Below are positions 56,830 through 64,000 of a DNA stretch of 64,000 nucleotides, in pieces. The stretch covers positions 2,906,780-2,970,779 of the forward strand of contig CM001167.1 in the NCBI GenBank assembly GCA_000212915.1, given 5' to 3'. Numbering within the stretch: the stretch's first letter is position 1; each line of letters starts with the position of its first letter. Position numbers and translations under genes: made by a program. Below the pieces are notes generated by a model, which did not search any database, was not told the DNA's origin, and worked only from the letters and a program-made list of their open reading frames with translations. The stretch comes from Bacteroides coprosuis DSM 18011 (GTDB taxonomy: Bacteria > Bacteroidota > Bacteroidia > Bacteroidales > Bacteroidaceae).

Positions 56830-58455
56830 TTATCTATCTATATCAGGCACAACATAATCGAGTGTACCCCCAATAGCAATCAAGTCGGCAATCTTAGCAC
56901 CTCTCGCTATTGTATCTACACAAGCAACAAGCGGTAACCCTGTACTTCTAAACTTCATTCTATATGGATTTTTATCACCCTTGCTCTCAATAAAGACACC
57001 AAACTCACCTCTACTAGCCTCAACAGAAGCATAGTAACTACCTTCAGGTATTCTGATGATGGGTTTTGTTTTTTCTCGTGTAGTTCCCTCTGGTATATTA
57101 TCGATCAAAGCAGCAATAATTCGCATACTTTCTTCAATCTCTTCCATGCGGACTAAATACCTTGCATAAGAATCTCCTTCTGGTCGAACAACTTCCTTAA
57201 AATCAACTTGATCATAAACACCATAAGGAATACGTTTACGAACATCACAAGCCCAATTTGAAGCTCTACCCACAGGACCAGTTGCACCAAAAGAAATAGC
57301 ATCTTCATGGGTAAGCACTCCCACGCCAATCATTCGATTGCGAGCAATAACATTATCAGTGAAAACTTTTTTATATTCTACTAATACTTTAGGAAGATAC
57401 TCAAGAAGTTCTTTTACTTTACGCACAAAATCTGGATGAATATCGTTTTCAACACCTCCAATGATATTATAATGTAGTATTAATCTACCACCTGTAGTTT
57501 CTTCTAGGATATCAAGTACTTTTTCTCTATCTCTAAACCCATAGAAGAAAGCAGTTAAAGCACCTAAGTCCATGCATAGTGTAGAAAAGAAAAGGAGGTG
57601 TGAGTTAATTCTCTGGAGTTCATCCATTATAGTTCTAATATACAGAACTCGATCTGAGACTTGAAGATCTATCGCTTTTTCTACACACATACAAAGTGCA
57701 TGACGACTTTGCAATGCAGCTAAATAATCAAGACGATCCATATAGCCAATAGTTTGTTGGTAAGTCAGCCCTTCACATAACTTTTCAATGCCTCTATGAA
57801 TATAACCACAATGAATATCTATCTTATTGATGAACTCACCATCTAAAGACGTACGAAAACGTAGTACACCATGAGTTGCAGGATGTTGCGGTCCTATATT
57901 AACAACATATTCATCTGGTTCAAAAAGCACACGTTGATTAGGGACTAACTTTCCTTCATCATTTAAAGACCAAGACACAGTAAAATCTTCATTGCCTTCA
58001 TTGGTCATATCCAACTCTTCAATATGCTCGTAATCTTTGCGTAGAGGATAACCTTTCCATTCATTACGAAGAAAAAGTCTGCGCATATCTGGGTGATTTA
58101 GAAAAATGATACCGTAGAAATCATAGGCTTCACGTTCATAGACAGAAGCTATCTTCCACAAATCAGCAACTGTATGGATATAAGGTTGCTCACGATTTGA
58201 TATTACAGCTCTTAATTCTACTTGATATTTATTTGCAGTAGATTCCAAATGATAAATCACTCCAAAACCCTCTTCACCAAAATCAATACCTGTGAGGTTT
58301 CTCATGTAGTCGAAATGAAGGTCTTCTTTATAGAGGAATTCTGCCATCTCTCTAAATATATCAGAGTCTATTTTAACAATTAGTCTGTCTGGTTTCTCCT
58401 CAATAATAGCAGAAGGGAATTTTTGGGTTAGTCTAGCTTGAACACTCATTTTCAA
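56830..58455 (-). CDS. nuoCD: Complex I fused subunit C/D
   Basis: A 541-residue fusion. Residues 1-150 are the NuoC part ([40 protein letters not shown]). From about 180 the NuoD part contains [17 protein letters not shown], with the His of the quinone-site loop, and [27 protein letters not shown] and [16 protein letters not shown]. The C-terminal Arg of IVPDIDR is normal. Its start overlaps nuoB by four bases. Such a fusion also occurs in enterobacteria. Confidence 0.96.
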   Translation of the reverse strand: MKMSVQARLTQKFPSAIIEEKPDRLIVKIDSDIFREMAEFLYKEDLHFDYMRNLTGIDFGEEGFGVIYHLESTANKYQVELRAVISNREQPYIHTVADLWKIASVYEREAYDFYGIIFLNHPDMRRLFLRNEWKGYPLRKDYEHIEELDMTNEGNEDFTVSWSLNDEGKLVPNQRVLFEPDEYVVNIGPQHPATHGVLRFRTSLDGEFINKIDIHCGYIHRGIEKLCEGLTYQQTIGYMDRLDYLAALQSRHALCMCVEKAIDLQVSDRVLYIRTIMDELQRINSHLLFFSTLCMDLGALTAFFYGFRDREKVLDILEETTGGRLILHYNIIGGVENDIHPDFVRKVKELLEYLPKVLVEYKKVFTDNVIARNRMIGVGVLTHEDAISFGATGPVGRASNWACDVRKRIPYGVYDQVDFKEVVRPEGDSYARYLVRMEEIEESMRIIAALIDNIPEGTTREKTKPIIRIPEGSYYASVEASRGEFGVFIESKGDKNPYRMKFRSTGLPLVACVDTIARGAKIADLIAIGGTLDYVVPDIDR

Positions 58456-59096
58456 TAATTATTTTTTTCAGATGAATCTTCTTTCAGTTTTTCTTCATAT
58501 TCTTTAATGGTTAATTCTTTCTTATTCACTCCACCAATAAAGCGTTCCAACTTCACTTTACGCTGAAGTTGCATAAGACCATAAATCATAGCTTCGGGAC
58601 GTGGAGGACAACCAGGAATAAACACATCAACAGGTAATATCTTATCTATACCTTTAACCACGTGATATGAGTTTTTAAATGGTCCACCAGTAATAGTACA
58701 AGCACCACATGCTATAACATACTTTGGATCTGCCATCTGATCATAAAGTCTCTTCAATACAGGAGCCATTTTATCGGTAATGGTACCCGCTACCATAATA
58801 AAATCTGCCTGACGTGGACTAGGTCGTGCTACTTCAAAACCAAAACGAGCAAAATCGTGACGAGCAGCACCAATAGCCATAAACTCAATACCACAGCAAC
58901 TCGTAGCAAAAGTTAATGGCCATAGTGAATTACTTCTACCCCAATTGACAACATCGTCAAGAACTCCGACAACTACATTTGTTCCATTAGAGCGGAGTTC
59001 TTCAACCATATTTTCTAAATAATCGTTGTTTTTAAACTCATCGTAAGCCATGGATTTAATCTTGGGTATCTTTTTATTTTGTTTCTTTATTTCCAT
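58452..59096 (-). CDS. nuoB: Complex I iron-sulphur subunit B
   Basis: A 214-residue subunit carrying the terminal cluster N2. Ligands are Cys67 and Cys68 (TSCCGIEFM), Cys133 ([11 protein letters not shown]) and Cys163 (PGCPPRP), with the spacing of the family. It donates electrons to quinone at the NuoD/NuoH interface. Its start overlaps the nuoA end by 10 bases. Confidence 0.97.
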   Translation of the reverse strand: MEIKKQNKKIPKIKSMAYDEFKNNDYLENMVEELRSNGTNVVVGVLDDVVNWGRSNSLWPLTFATSCCGIEFMAIGAARHDFARFGFEVARPSPRQADFIMVAGTITDKMAPVLKRLYDQMADPKYVIACGACTITGGPFKNSYHVVKGIDKILPVDVFIPGCPPRPEAMIYGLMQLQRKVKLERFIGGVNKKELTIKEYEEKLKEDSSEKNNY

Positions 59097-59437
59097 TCAA
59101 GAACTCCTTTCTTCCATGCGTAAGCAAGGCCTAAAACTAAAATAAGCAAGAAAAATAAAAAGCTAATTAACCCCATCATTCCTAATTCTTTAGAAACGAC
59201 AGCCCAAGGAAAGAGGAACACTGTTTCTACATCAAAAACCAAGAAAAGGATGGCATATAAGTAATATCCCACTTTAAACTGCATCCAACTTGTACCTCTC
59301 GTAGGAATACCACATTCATAAGCTTCACTTTTCTGTGGATTATAAGACCTCGGAGAAAGTAAACGGGCTGTTTTAAGGGCTAAAGCAGCTAGTAATATAG
59401 CGGTAATGATTACCGCTATTAATAGTATAAAATCCAT
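59087..59437 (-). CDS. nuoA: Complex I subunit A
   Basis: A 116-residue subunit with three membrane helices. The loop [20 protein letters not shown] and the following [19 protein letters not shown] with its conserved acidic residues mark NuoA. It is the first gene of the 10-gene nuo operon, which has no nuoE, nuoF or nuoG. Confidence 0.96.
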   Translation of the reverse strand: MDFILLIAVIITAILLAALALKTARLLSPRSYNPQKSEAYECGIPTRGTSWMQFKVGYYLYAILFLVFDVETVFLFPWAVVSKELGMMGLISFLFFLLILVLGLAYAWKKGVLEWK

Positions 59438-59517
59438 TTTTTACTGTTTAATTAACTATTTTCTATAATATAAGACTTAATTAAGAGAACCTCAATTAAA
59501 TTGTATCTTACTCATAT

Positions 59518-61155
59518 TTAATTAGATAGAACTTCAAGTATTTTCTGAGCTGTATCATCGTTAGAGTTAAGCTCTAGTACTTGTTCTGCATATTTCTTAG
59601 CAGATTGTTTATCACTATCTTTTTTATTTGAATCAAATTGATACAGATAATAAATAGATAAATATCTATATCCTTCAACAAGTTTATTAATATTTGAATC
59701 TAAGTCATTACTCTTAATTACTTCTATCATTTTTAAGTAGTCGTCGTTTGCTAAACCTTTAGACAAGTCAGCATCAAGCAAAGTTTTCACATTGGCTCTC
59801 CAATAATAGCCTTGATAACTATCAGGAACTAAGTCAATAACCATACTAAATGCTGCTTCTGCCTTTGTGGTATATTCCACTAGTTTAGTCTGGTCTTTTT
59901 CAATTTCATCTTTCGAAGCTTTCACAGCTGCTTGGTAATAAGCAATACCCATTAATAAATAATCAGAAGATTCAGTTTCTTTAGCTAGCTCAATATATCT
60001 ATCGTATAGCTTACCTGCTTCAACAAATCGATTCGCATTGACTAGTTTTCCTGTTATATCTTTTAAGACATCTAGCTTTTCAGTATCCAGAGCTATTGCT
60101 TTGTCATATTGAACAATGGCTTTGTCTAAATCTCCATTTTCTCTCAAAATATCTCCATACACAATATAATCATTCGCCAATAATGGTGTTTGTGTATCAT
60201 CAGGAGAGAGTGCAAATAATTTTTCACTGGCATCTAAGGCCTTGTCAAATTTTTTCTGCTTGTCAAAGGTATACATTAATAATCGATTCATCACTCGATT
60301 ATTGGGATCTACAGCTAAAACTTCTTGAATTATTTCGAGAGCTTTTTCGTAATTATCTGTAAAATAGAAAGATGCAGCATAATTTTTCAAATCAGCTAAA
60401 GACTGATTATTACTTTGGAAAAATAGATTATAAGCATCTATTGCTTGTTGATAGAAACCATGGTGGTAATAAATATCAGCAAGATATTTGTTTATTAATG
60501 TGTTATTAGGATTGGCTTCTAAGCCACTTTTCAAAGTATTTATAGACGTTGTAGAATTAGTCGTTTCATAAACTAATGCATTCTTAATATATGCTACTAC
60601 ACAACTAGGATCAAAAGTATAAGCTTGTTCATATTGTGAAGCAGCCTCTCCTATATTCCCTTTTTTCAACAAGATATCTCCTCCTAACAAATAAGGTAAA
60701 GCAGAATTTTTATCTATACTTCTTGCTGCAGACAAAGTGCTTTCTGCATCAGCAATCATATCTACATCCCAGTAAGCTTTAGCTATTTGCACTAAAACCG
60801 CAATATCTTTTTTGTTTTTCTTTTGGATATTCTTTAATTCTTTACTTAACTCTTTAGGTGATGCTTTTTGTTCTATCTTCACTTTGCCAATAGAGCAAAA
60901 TACAGCATCTGAATCTGCATTAATACCTTTATTAAAGTATTCTAATGCTTCACTATTTTTTCCTTCTTTCAAGGCAATCTCACCCAAATAATAATATGAA
61001 ATATCTGGAGATACACCTTTTGATCCTTCAAAAAGTTGTTTGGCTGTTGTAAGTTCTCCTAAATTGAAAAGCTCAATACCAGAGTGGTTTTGTGCAAAAG
61101 ATGTTGCACAAACCAATAAGCTCACAAGAGAGCAGATAAAATATCTTGTTTTCAT
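59518..61155 (-). CDS. Exported multi-TPR protein
   Basis: A 545-residue protein with a signal peptide (residues 1-21, TSFAQ). Almost the whole mature part is a chain of about ten tetratricopeptide units, for example DISYYYLGEIALKEGKNSEA, PYLLGGDILLKKGNIGEAAS and GDILRENGDLDKAIVQYDKA. It is probably a periplasmic scaffold. It lies 46 bases after the PstS-like gene, in the exbD-tonB cluster. Confidence 0.85.
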   Translation of the reverse strand: MKTRYFICSLVSLLVCATSFAQNHSGIELFNLGELTTAKQLFEGSKGVSPDISYYYLGEIALKEGKNSEALEYFNKGINADSDAVFCSIGKVKIEQKASPKELSKELKNIQKKNKKDIAVLVQIAKAYWDVDMIADAESTLSAARSIDKNSALPYLLGGDILLKKGNIGEAASQYEQAYTFDPSCVVAYIKNALVYETTNSTTSINTLKSGLEANPNNTLINKYLADIYYHHGFYQQAIDAYNLFFQSNNQSLADLKNYAASFYFTDNYEKALEIIQEVLAVDPNNRVMNRLLMYTFDKQKKFDKALDASEKLFALSPDDTQTPLLANDYIVYGDILRENGDLDKAIVQYDKAIALDTEKLDVLKDITGKLVNANRFVEAGKLYDRYIELAKETESSDYLLMGIAYYQAAVKASKDEIEKDQTKLVEYTTKAEAAFSMVIDLVPDSYQGYYWRANVKTLLDADLSKGLANDDYLKMIEVIKSNDLDSNINKLVEGYRYLSIYYLYQFDSNKKDSDKQSAKKYAEQVLELNSNDDTAQKILEVLSN

Positions 61156-61201
61156 TTTTAATCTTTTTATAAGTAAGTACTACTCGTTCTTTATTCATTA
61201 A

Positions 61202-62227
61202 TTAATCCATCGATTCTGAAATATTAATAAGTCGGATAGGTCTGTTTGCTGGCAACAATCCCGATTTCAAGATTATCCGTTGCCCTCTATCACTAGCTAT
61301 AAAATTGTATAAGCCAGTTGTAAGACCACCAATAGCATCTGTACTCATTATATAAATATCTCTTGTCAAAGGATATCCAGATTCCAAATTTTCCAAAGGT
61401 GAATATCTGTGTGCAATTTCTAATGCCATTTGATACTGATAGGGTTTATAACTATTAGAAGATGTGGCAACATCTCTTCTACTTATACCTACAACAGTAA
61501 CCTCATCAATAAAACTCAAATTACTTTGATCGGAAGGATTGTTTAACCAACCAACCCCTAGTACCCCTATGGCATTGGGATGAGATGCAACATATTCTAT
61601 AACCATACGATTTGATTTAACTTGACTAATATCAACAGATTCAATATCAGCAGAAACAGCTTTAACATTTGAGCCCATTGGCTCATTATTACAAACTGAA
61701 TCTCGTAAGAAACGAACCGTACTTGAATTAGGAGTATCAAATAGGACTGATATTTCATTTAATGGAGAATTAGCGTTAATCTCCTTCCATGATTCAATTT
61801 TACCAGTGATGACTTTTTGAACTTGGCTTAGTGTCAACAAAGAATCGGGATTATCTTTATGAATAATTAATGCAACTCCATCAACTGCAACTTTTAATAC
61901 TCTTAGCCTTTGTTTCTTTGCTTCTACTCTTGAAATTTCATTCTGAGTCAATTCACGGGTTCCTAAAACCAAACGTACGCTATCTTTCATCAAAAGATCA
62001 TACACATTTACATCATTCGTGTAAATAGGAATGATTGACGACTTCTCGTATAATGATTCAAATACGCCAATCTGCTCATCTATGATTGGAGCAAAGCTCT
62101 CATCTACTGCTATTTCAACAATTCCAGATGTTGGAGTATCAGTTCTTGATACTTTGCGCTGGTTCTTACACGAGGTAAAGCTGATCAACACAACCAATGA
62201 TAGCAATAAAAATTTCACTTTTCTCAT
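61202..62227 (-). CDS. PstS-like substrate-binding lipoprotein
   Basis: A 341-residue lipoprotein with lipobox SFTSCK (Cys20). The PBP-like phosphate-binding fold is seen in VEIAVDESFAPIIDEQIGVF, VDGVALIIHKDNPDSLLTLS, FDTPNSSTVRFLRDSV, ESGYPLTRDIYIMSTDAIGG and FIASDRGQRIILKSGLLPAN. No PstC, PstA or PstB gene accompanies it; it follows tonB instead. It may therefore serve the TonB system or sense phosphate rather than feed an ABC importer. The substrate is uncertain. Confidence 0.85.
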   Translation of the reverse strand: MRKVKFLLLSLVVLISFTSCKNQRKVSRTDTPTSGIVEIAVDESFAPIIDEQIGVFESLYEKSSIIPIYTNDVNVYDLLMKDSVRLVLGTRELTQNEISRVEAKKQRLRVLKVAVDGVALIIHKDNPDSLLTLSQVQKVITGKIESWKEINANSPLNEISVLFDTPNSSTVRFLRDSVCNNEPMGSNVKAVSADIESVDISQVKSNRMVIEYVASHPNAIGVLGVGWLNNPSDQSNLSFIDEVTVVGISRRDVATSSNSYKPYQYQMALEIAHRYSPLENLESGYPLTRDIYIMSTDAIGGLTTGLYNFIASDRGQRIILKSGLLPANRPIRLINISESMD

Positions 62228-62261
62228 ATCAAATAATATTAAAGGTTTATAGAAAATGACT

Positions 62262-62417
62262 TTAGCGCTGACTCCACAGCCTATATCCTCGATAAATTCC
62301 GTACACAGTAAATATGATAGCCAATACTATCCTCACAGGTCCGGGAATAGCACTCCTTCCAATATATAGAGGTGAAAACACTAATAAATAAGATATCAGT
62401 AGATAAGTAGCCGTCAT
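62262..62417 (-). CDS. Short membrane protein between tonB and the PstS-like gene
   Basis: 51 residues from the ATG at 62417 (MTATYLLISYLLVFSPLYIG), with two hydrophobic helices separated by a short polar turn (RSAIPGP) and a basic end (YRGYRLWSQR). The frame remains open upstream past a plausible in-frame TTG into FKFVWGLL, but the only good upstream ATG, at 62467 (MKGAKK), is in another frame, separated by a run of seven A. One extra A would join them into a 68-residue protein. Either the short start is right, or there is a frameshift, slippage or sequencing error. Confidence 0.6.
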   Translation of the reverse strand: MTATYLLISYLLVFSPLYIGRSAIPGPVRIVLAIIFTVYGIYRGYRLWSQR

Positions 62418-62490
62418 TAGCAAACCCCATACAAATTTAAAGGATAATGTTTTTTTGCACCTTTCATTACAAATGAATTAATTTAATTTA

Positions 62491-62535
62491 AAAGAGAGAG
62501 ATGCTAATATTAAAGCAGTTTAAAACTCTCTCTTT
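62491..62535 (-). terminator. Hairpin downstream of tonB
   Basis: Arms AAAGAGAGAG and CTCTCTCTTT enclose a 25-base loop that contains a smaller TGCT/AGCA stem. It begins just after the tonB stop, and its outflow on the minus strand is T-rich. It would separate tonB from the genes beyond or lower their expression. Confidence 0.6.
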
Positions 62536-62541
62536 ATTTTA

Positions 62542-63372
62542 TTATTTCAACTTAAATGTTACAGGTAGTGTGAAATATACAGGTACTGCTACACCACCCT
62601 GTTTACCTGGAAGCCATTTTGGCATTGACTTAACAACTCTTACAGCCTCTTTATCACAAGCAGCATCGAAACCACGTACTACAGTTACATCTGAGATTGC
62701 TCCTGTCTTTGATACTACGAATCGAACGATTACACGTCCTTGAACTCCGTTCTCTTGAGCAACTGTTGGGTACTTGATATTTTTTGACAAATACTTCATT
62801 AGCTCTTCAACTCCTCCAGGATAAGCTGGAGCTTGTTCAACTACTTCAAAAGGCTTTTCGGCCACTTCTTCTCCAACAATCACCTTATGTTGCTCTAGTT
62901 CAGCAATATCCACTCCTAACTTTTCATCTGTTCCTTTTACATCGGCAACTGATATTTGTAATTTAGAAGTTTGTACTTCCTCTTGAGTTTTCATTTCGTC
63001 TTGATCCGTAACATCTTCATCTTTAGCAATTACGGGTGGAACAAACTGAATAGTTGATTTCAGAGGAGGTGGTGGAGGTGCTACCTCTTGTTTTATTATA
63101 TTTTCTTCAGGAACTTGTTCCTCTATTGGTATATTAGAAAGTTCCACGGTCTCCTCCATCGGACCTAAGTTCTTTGCTGTTTTACTTTTCACAACACTAT
63201 ATATACGAGGTATAAGTGCAACTAGAATAGTACAAAGAATGATTATCAAGAATGCGGTAAAATGCCTTTTAGAAGAGCTCTGGCGCAAACGATATGCCCC
63301 ATATTTTTTGTTCTTCTGTTCAAAGACCATGTCACACCATTCTTTGGAGTTTATATTGACATCTTTTAACAT
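62542..63372 (-). CDS. tonB: TonB energy transducer
   Basis: A 276-residue protein with a single N-terminal membrane helix (about 36-56, FTAFLIIILCTILVALIPRI) after a conserved cytoplasmic head (MLKDVNINSKEWCDMVFEQK, KKYGAYRLRQSS). A proline/glutamate-rich periplasmic linker (about 70-175, PPPPPLKSTIQFVPP) and a C-terminal TonB domain (about 190-276, AYPGGVEELMKYLSKNIKYP, GRVIVRFVVSKTGAISDVTV) follow. It transmits proton-motive force to TonB-dependent receptors. ExbD lies 23 bases upstream. Confidence 0.96.
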   Translation of the reverse strand: MLKDVNINSKEWCDMVFEQKNKKYGAYRLRQSSSKRHFTAFLIIILCTILVALIPRIYSVVKSKTAKNLGPMEETVELSNIPIEEQVPEENIIKQEVAPPPPPLKSTIQFVPPVIAKDEDVTDQDEMKTQEEVQTSKLQISVADVKGTDEKLGVDIAELEQHKVIVGEEVAEKPFEVVEQAPAYPGGVEELMKYLSKNIKYPTVAQENGVQGRVIVRFVVSKTGAISDVTVVRGFDAACDKEAVRVVKSMPKWLPGKQGGVAVPVYFTLPVTFKLK

Positions 63373-63395
63373 AGCATTTAATTTTAGAATAATTA

Positions 63396-64000
63396 TTAAT
63401 TTTGAGGAGCTAGATTCTCTGCACCAAAACCACCTTGGGTTTTTAGGTTCTCAATTAAGAAGTAATCTCCGTCAGTCATATCTACGATAGCATATTTACC
63501 AATACTGCAAATTTCCATTTCATCTAATGCATCAACTAGATTTTTGTAATTGGAATGCTCTGTAGGTTTAATTATTACAGTTAAAGCGTCTTTGTCTCCT
63601 TTAATTTTATTTCTGCGTTCTTTAAACTCGTCTTCAGACATACGATTTCCTTTTTCACGTTTTTCTGTCTTTAGTTCTCTCATATCACGAACTGCATCTA
63701 TATTACGTTCCAAAAGAATATCTCTTAAGCCTTCATTGGAGGTACTGGTAGAGAACGTAGTTTCTTTTAGCGTATTATAATCTGAATACGCTTCTTCGTC
63801 CAGTTTACCTAAGTAGTAATAAACTTTGTTATCTTCACCTAAGAGTAGAGTTATTGCCTTTGACTCTTTTACTTTAGGTGTCTGGGACTCATCCATTATT
63901 TGATCTGTAGGCATCGCTATATCCATCACTTGAGGTTTTGATAATGTACTACAAAGCATAAAGAATGTAATGAGCAACATGTTCATATCTACCATCGGTG
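63396..64000 (-). CDS. exbD: Biopolymer transport protein ExbD (5' end outside the window)
   Basis: At least 201 residues; the reading frame continues past the window edge, since the codons before the visible Met complete the usual TPMVDMNMLLITFFML motif. That segment is the ExbD membrane helix with its conserved Asp. The periplasmic domain is enlarged, with a long charged insertion (about 80-130, RDMRELKTEKREKGNRMSED), and ends KYAIVDMTDGDYFLIENLKT. It works with ExbB to energise TonB. The true start is not visible here. Confidence 0.93.
   Translation of the reverse strand, partial: PMVDMNMLLITFFMLCSTLSKPQVMDIAMPTDQIMDESQTPKVKESKAITLLLGEDNKVYYYLGKLDEEAYSDYNTLKETTFSTSTSNEGLRDILLERNIDAVRDMRELKTEKREKGNRMSEDEFKERRNKIKGDKDALTVIIKPTEHSNYKNLVDALDEMEICSIGKYAIVDMTDGDYFLIENLKTQGGFGAENLAPQN

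Overview
The window is a chromosomal segment of an AT-rich member of the Bacteroidales. The evidence is Bacteroidota-type gene content: a type III glutamine synthetase, a two-subunit methylmalonyl-CoA mutase, complex I without NuoEFG and with fused NuoCD, DUF5686, DUF4837 and DUF4105 proteins, a large SecA, and a TonB/ExbD operon. Recurrent -7 elements of the form TAnnTTTG, the promoter type of this phylum, and the absence of obvious Shine-Dalgarno sequences agree with this. The low GC by eye would suit a Dysgonomonas-like genus, but the sequence alone does not fix the genus. Nearly everything is housekeeping. I see no prophage, insertion sequence, CRISPR array, rRNA or tRNA.

Layout. 1-8.1 kb, minus strand: rlmN, a DUF4837 lipoprotein, pdxA, a sigma-54 activator, lptE, a TPR protein and secG form one tight operon that ends in a hairpin; beyond it lie an MFS transporter and a PqqD-like protein. 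8.2-15.7 kb, minus: coaX, an outer-membrane protein, a TPR protein, lptC, a GldE/CorC-like protein and a PpiD-like chaperone form an envelope-biogenesis operon. 15.8-23.6 kb, plus: a DUF4105 protein, a degenerate alkaline-phosphatase-fold protein, secA, a lipoprotein and an acidic protein. 23.8-29.1 kb: valS (minus), then mazG and fumC (plus). 29.1-35.8 kb, minus: rnz with an ECF sigma factor, a membrane anti-sigma candidate and a small periplasmic protein; rpsA; a DUF5686 outer-membrane protein. 36-39 kb, plus: glnN and a Crp/Fnr regulator. 39.3-45.7 kb, minus: topB, a probable small RNA, mutB and mutA. 45.9-47.6 kb, plus: a YidE/YbjL-type transporter. 48-59.4 kb, minus: nuoA-B-CD-H-I-J-K-L-M-N followed by a type II NADH dehydrogenase. 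59.5-64 kb, minus: exbD, tonB, a short membrane ORF, a PstS-like lipoprotein and a TPR protein.

How the genes work together. Two clusters build and maintain the outer membrane (lptE, lptC, the chaperone, and the SecG/SecA export parts). The nuo block with ndh and fumC points to anaerobic fumarate-type respiration with two quinone-reducing routes. mutAB fits the succinate-to-propionate pathway. The exbD/tonB block energises outer-membrane transport.

The most unusual signals are non-coding: a family of intergenic repeats built on a 13-bp core with 22-bp spacing at three loci, a perfect 19-bp terminator-like hairpin inside the lptC signal-peptide coding region, and a self-contained small-RNA unit between topB and mutB. 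Protein oddities are the metal-site-degenerate phosphatase homologue before secA, a Cys-rich insertion in MutA, and a small membrane ORF whose best start is out of frame across an A7 run.
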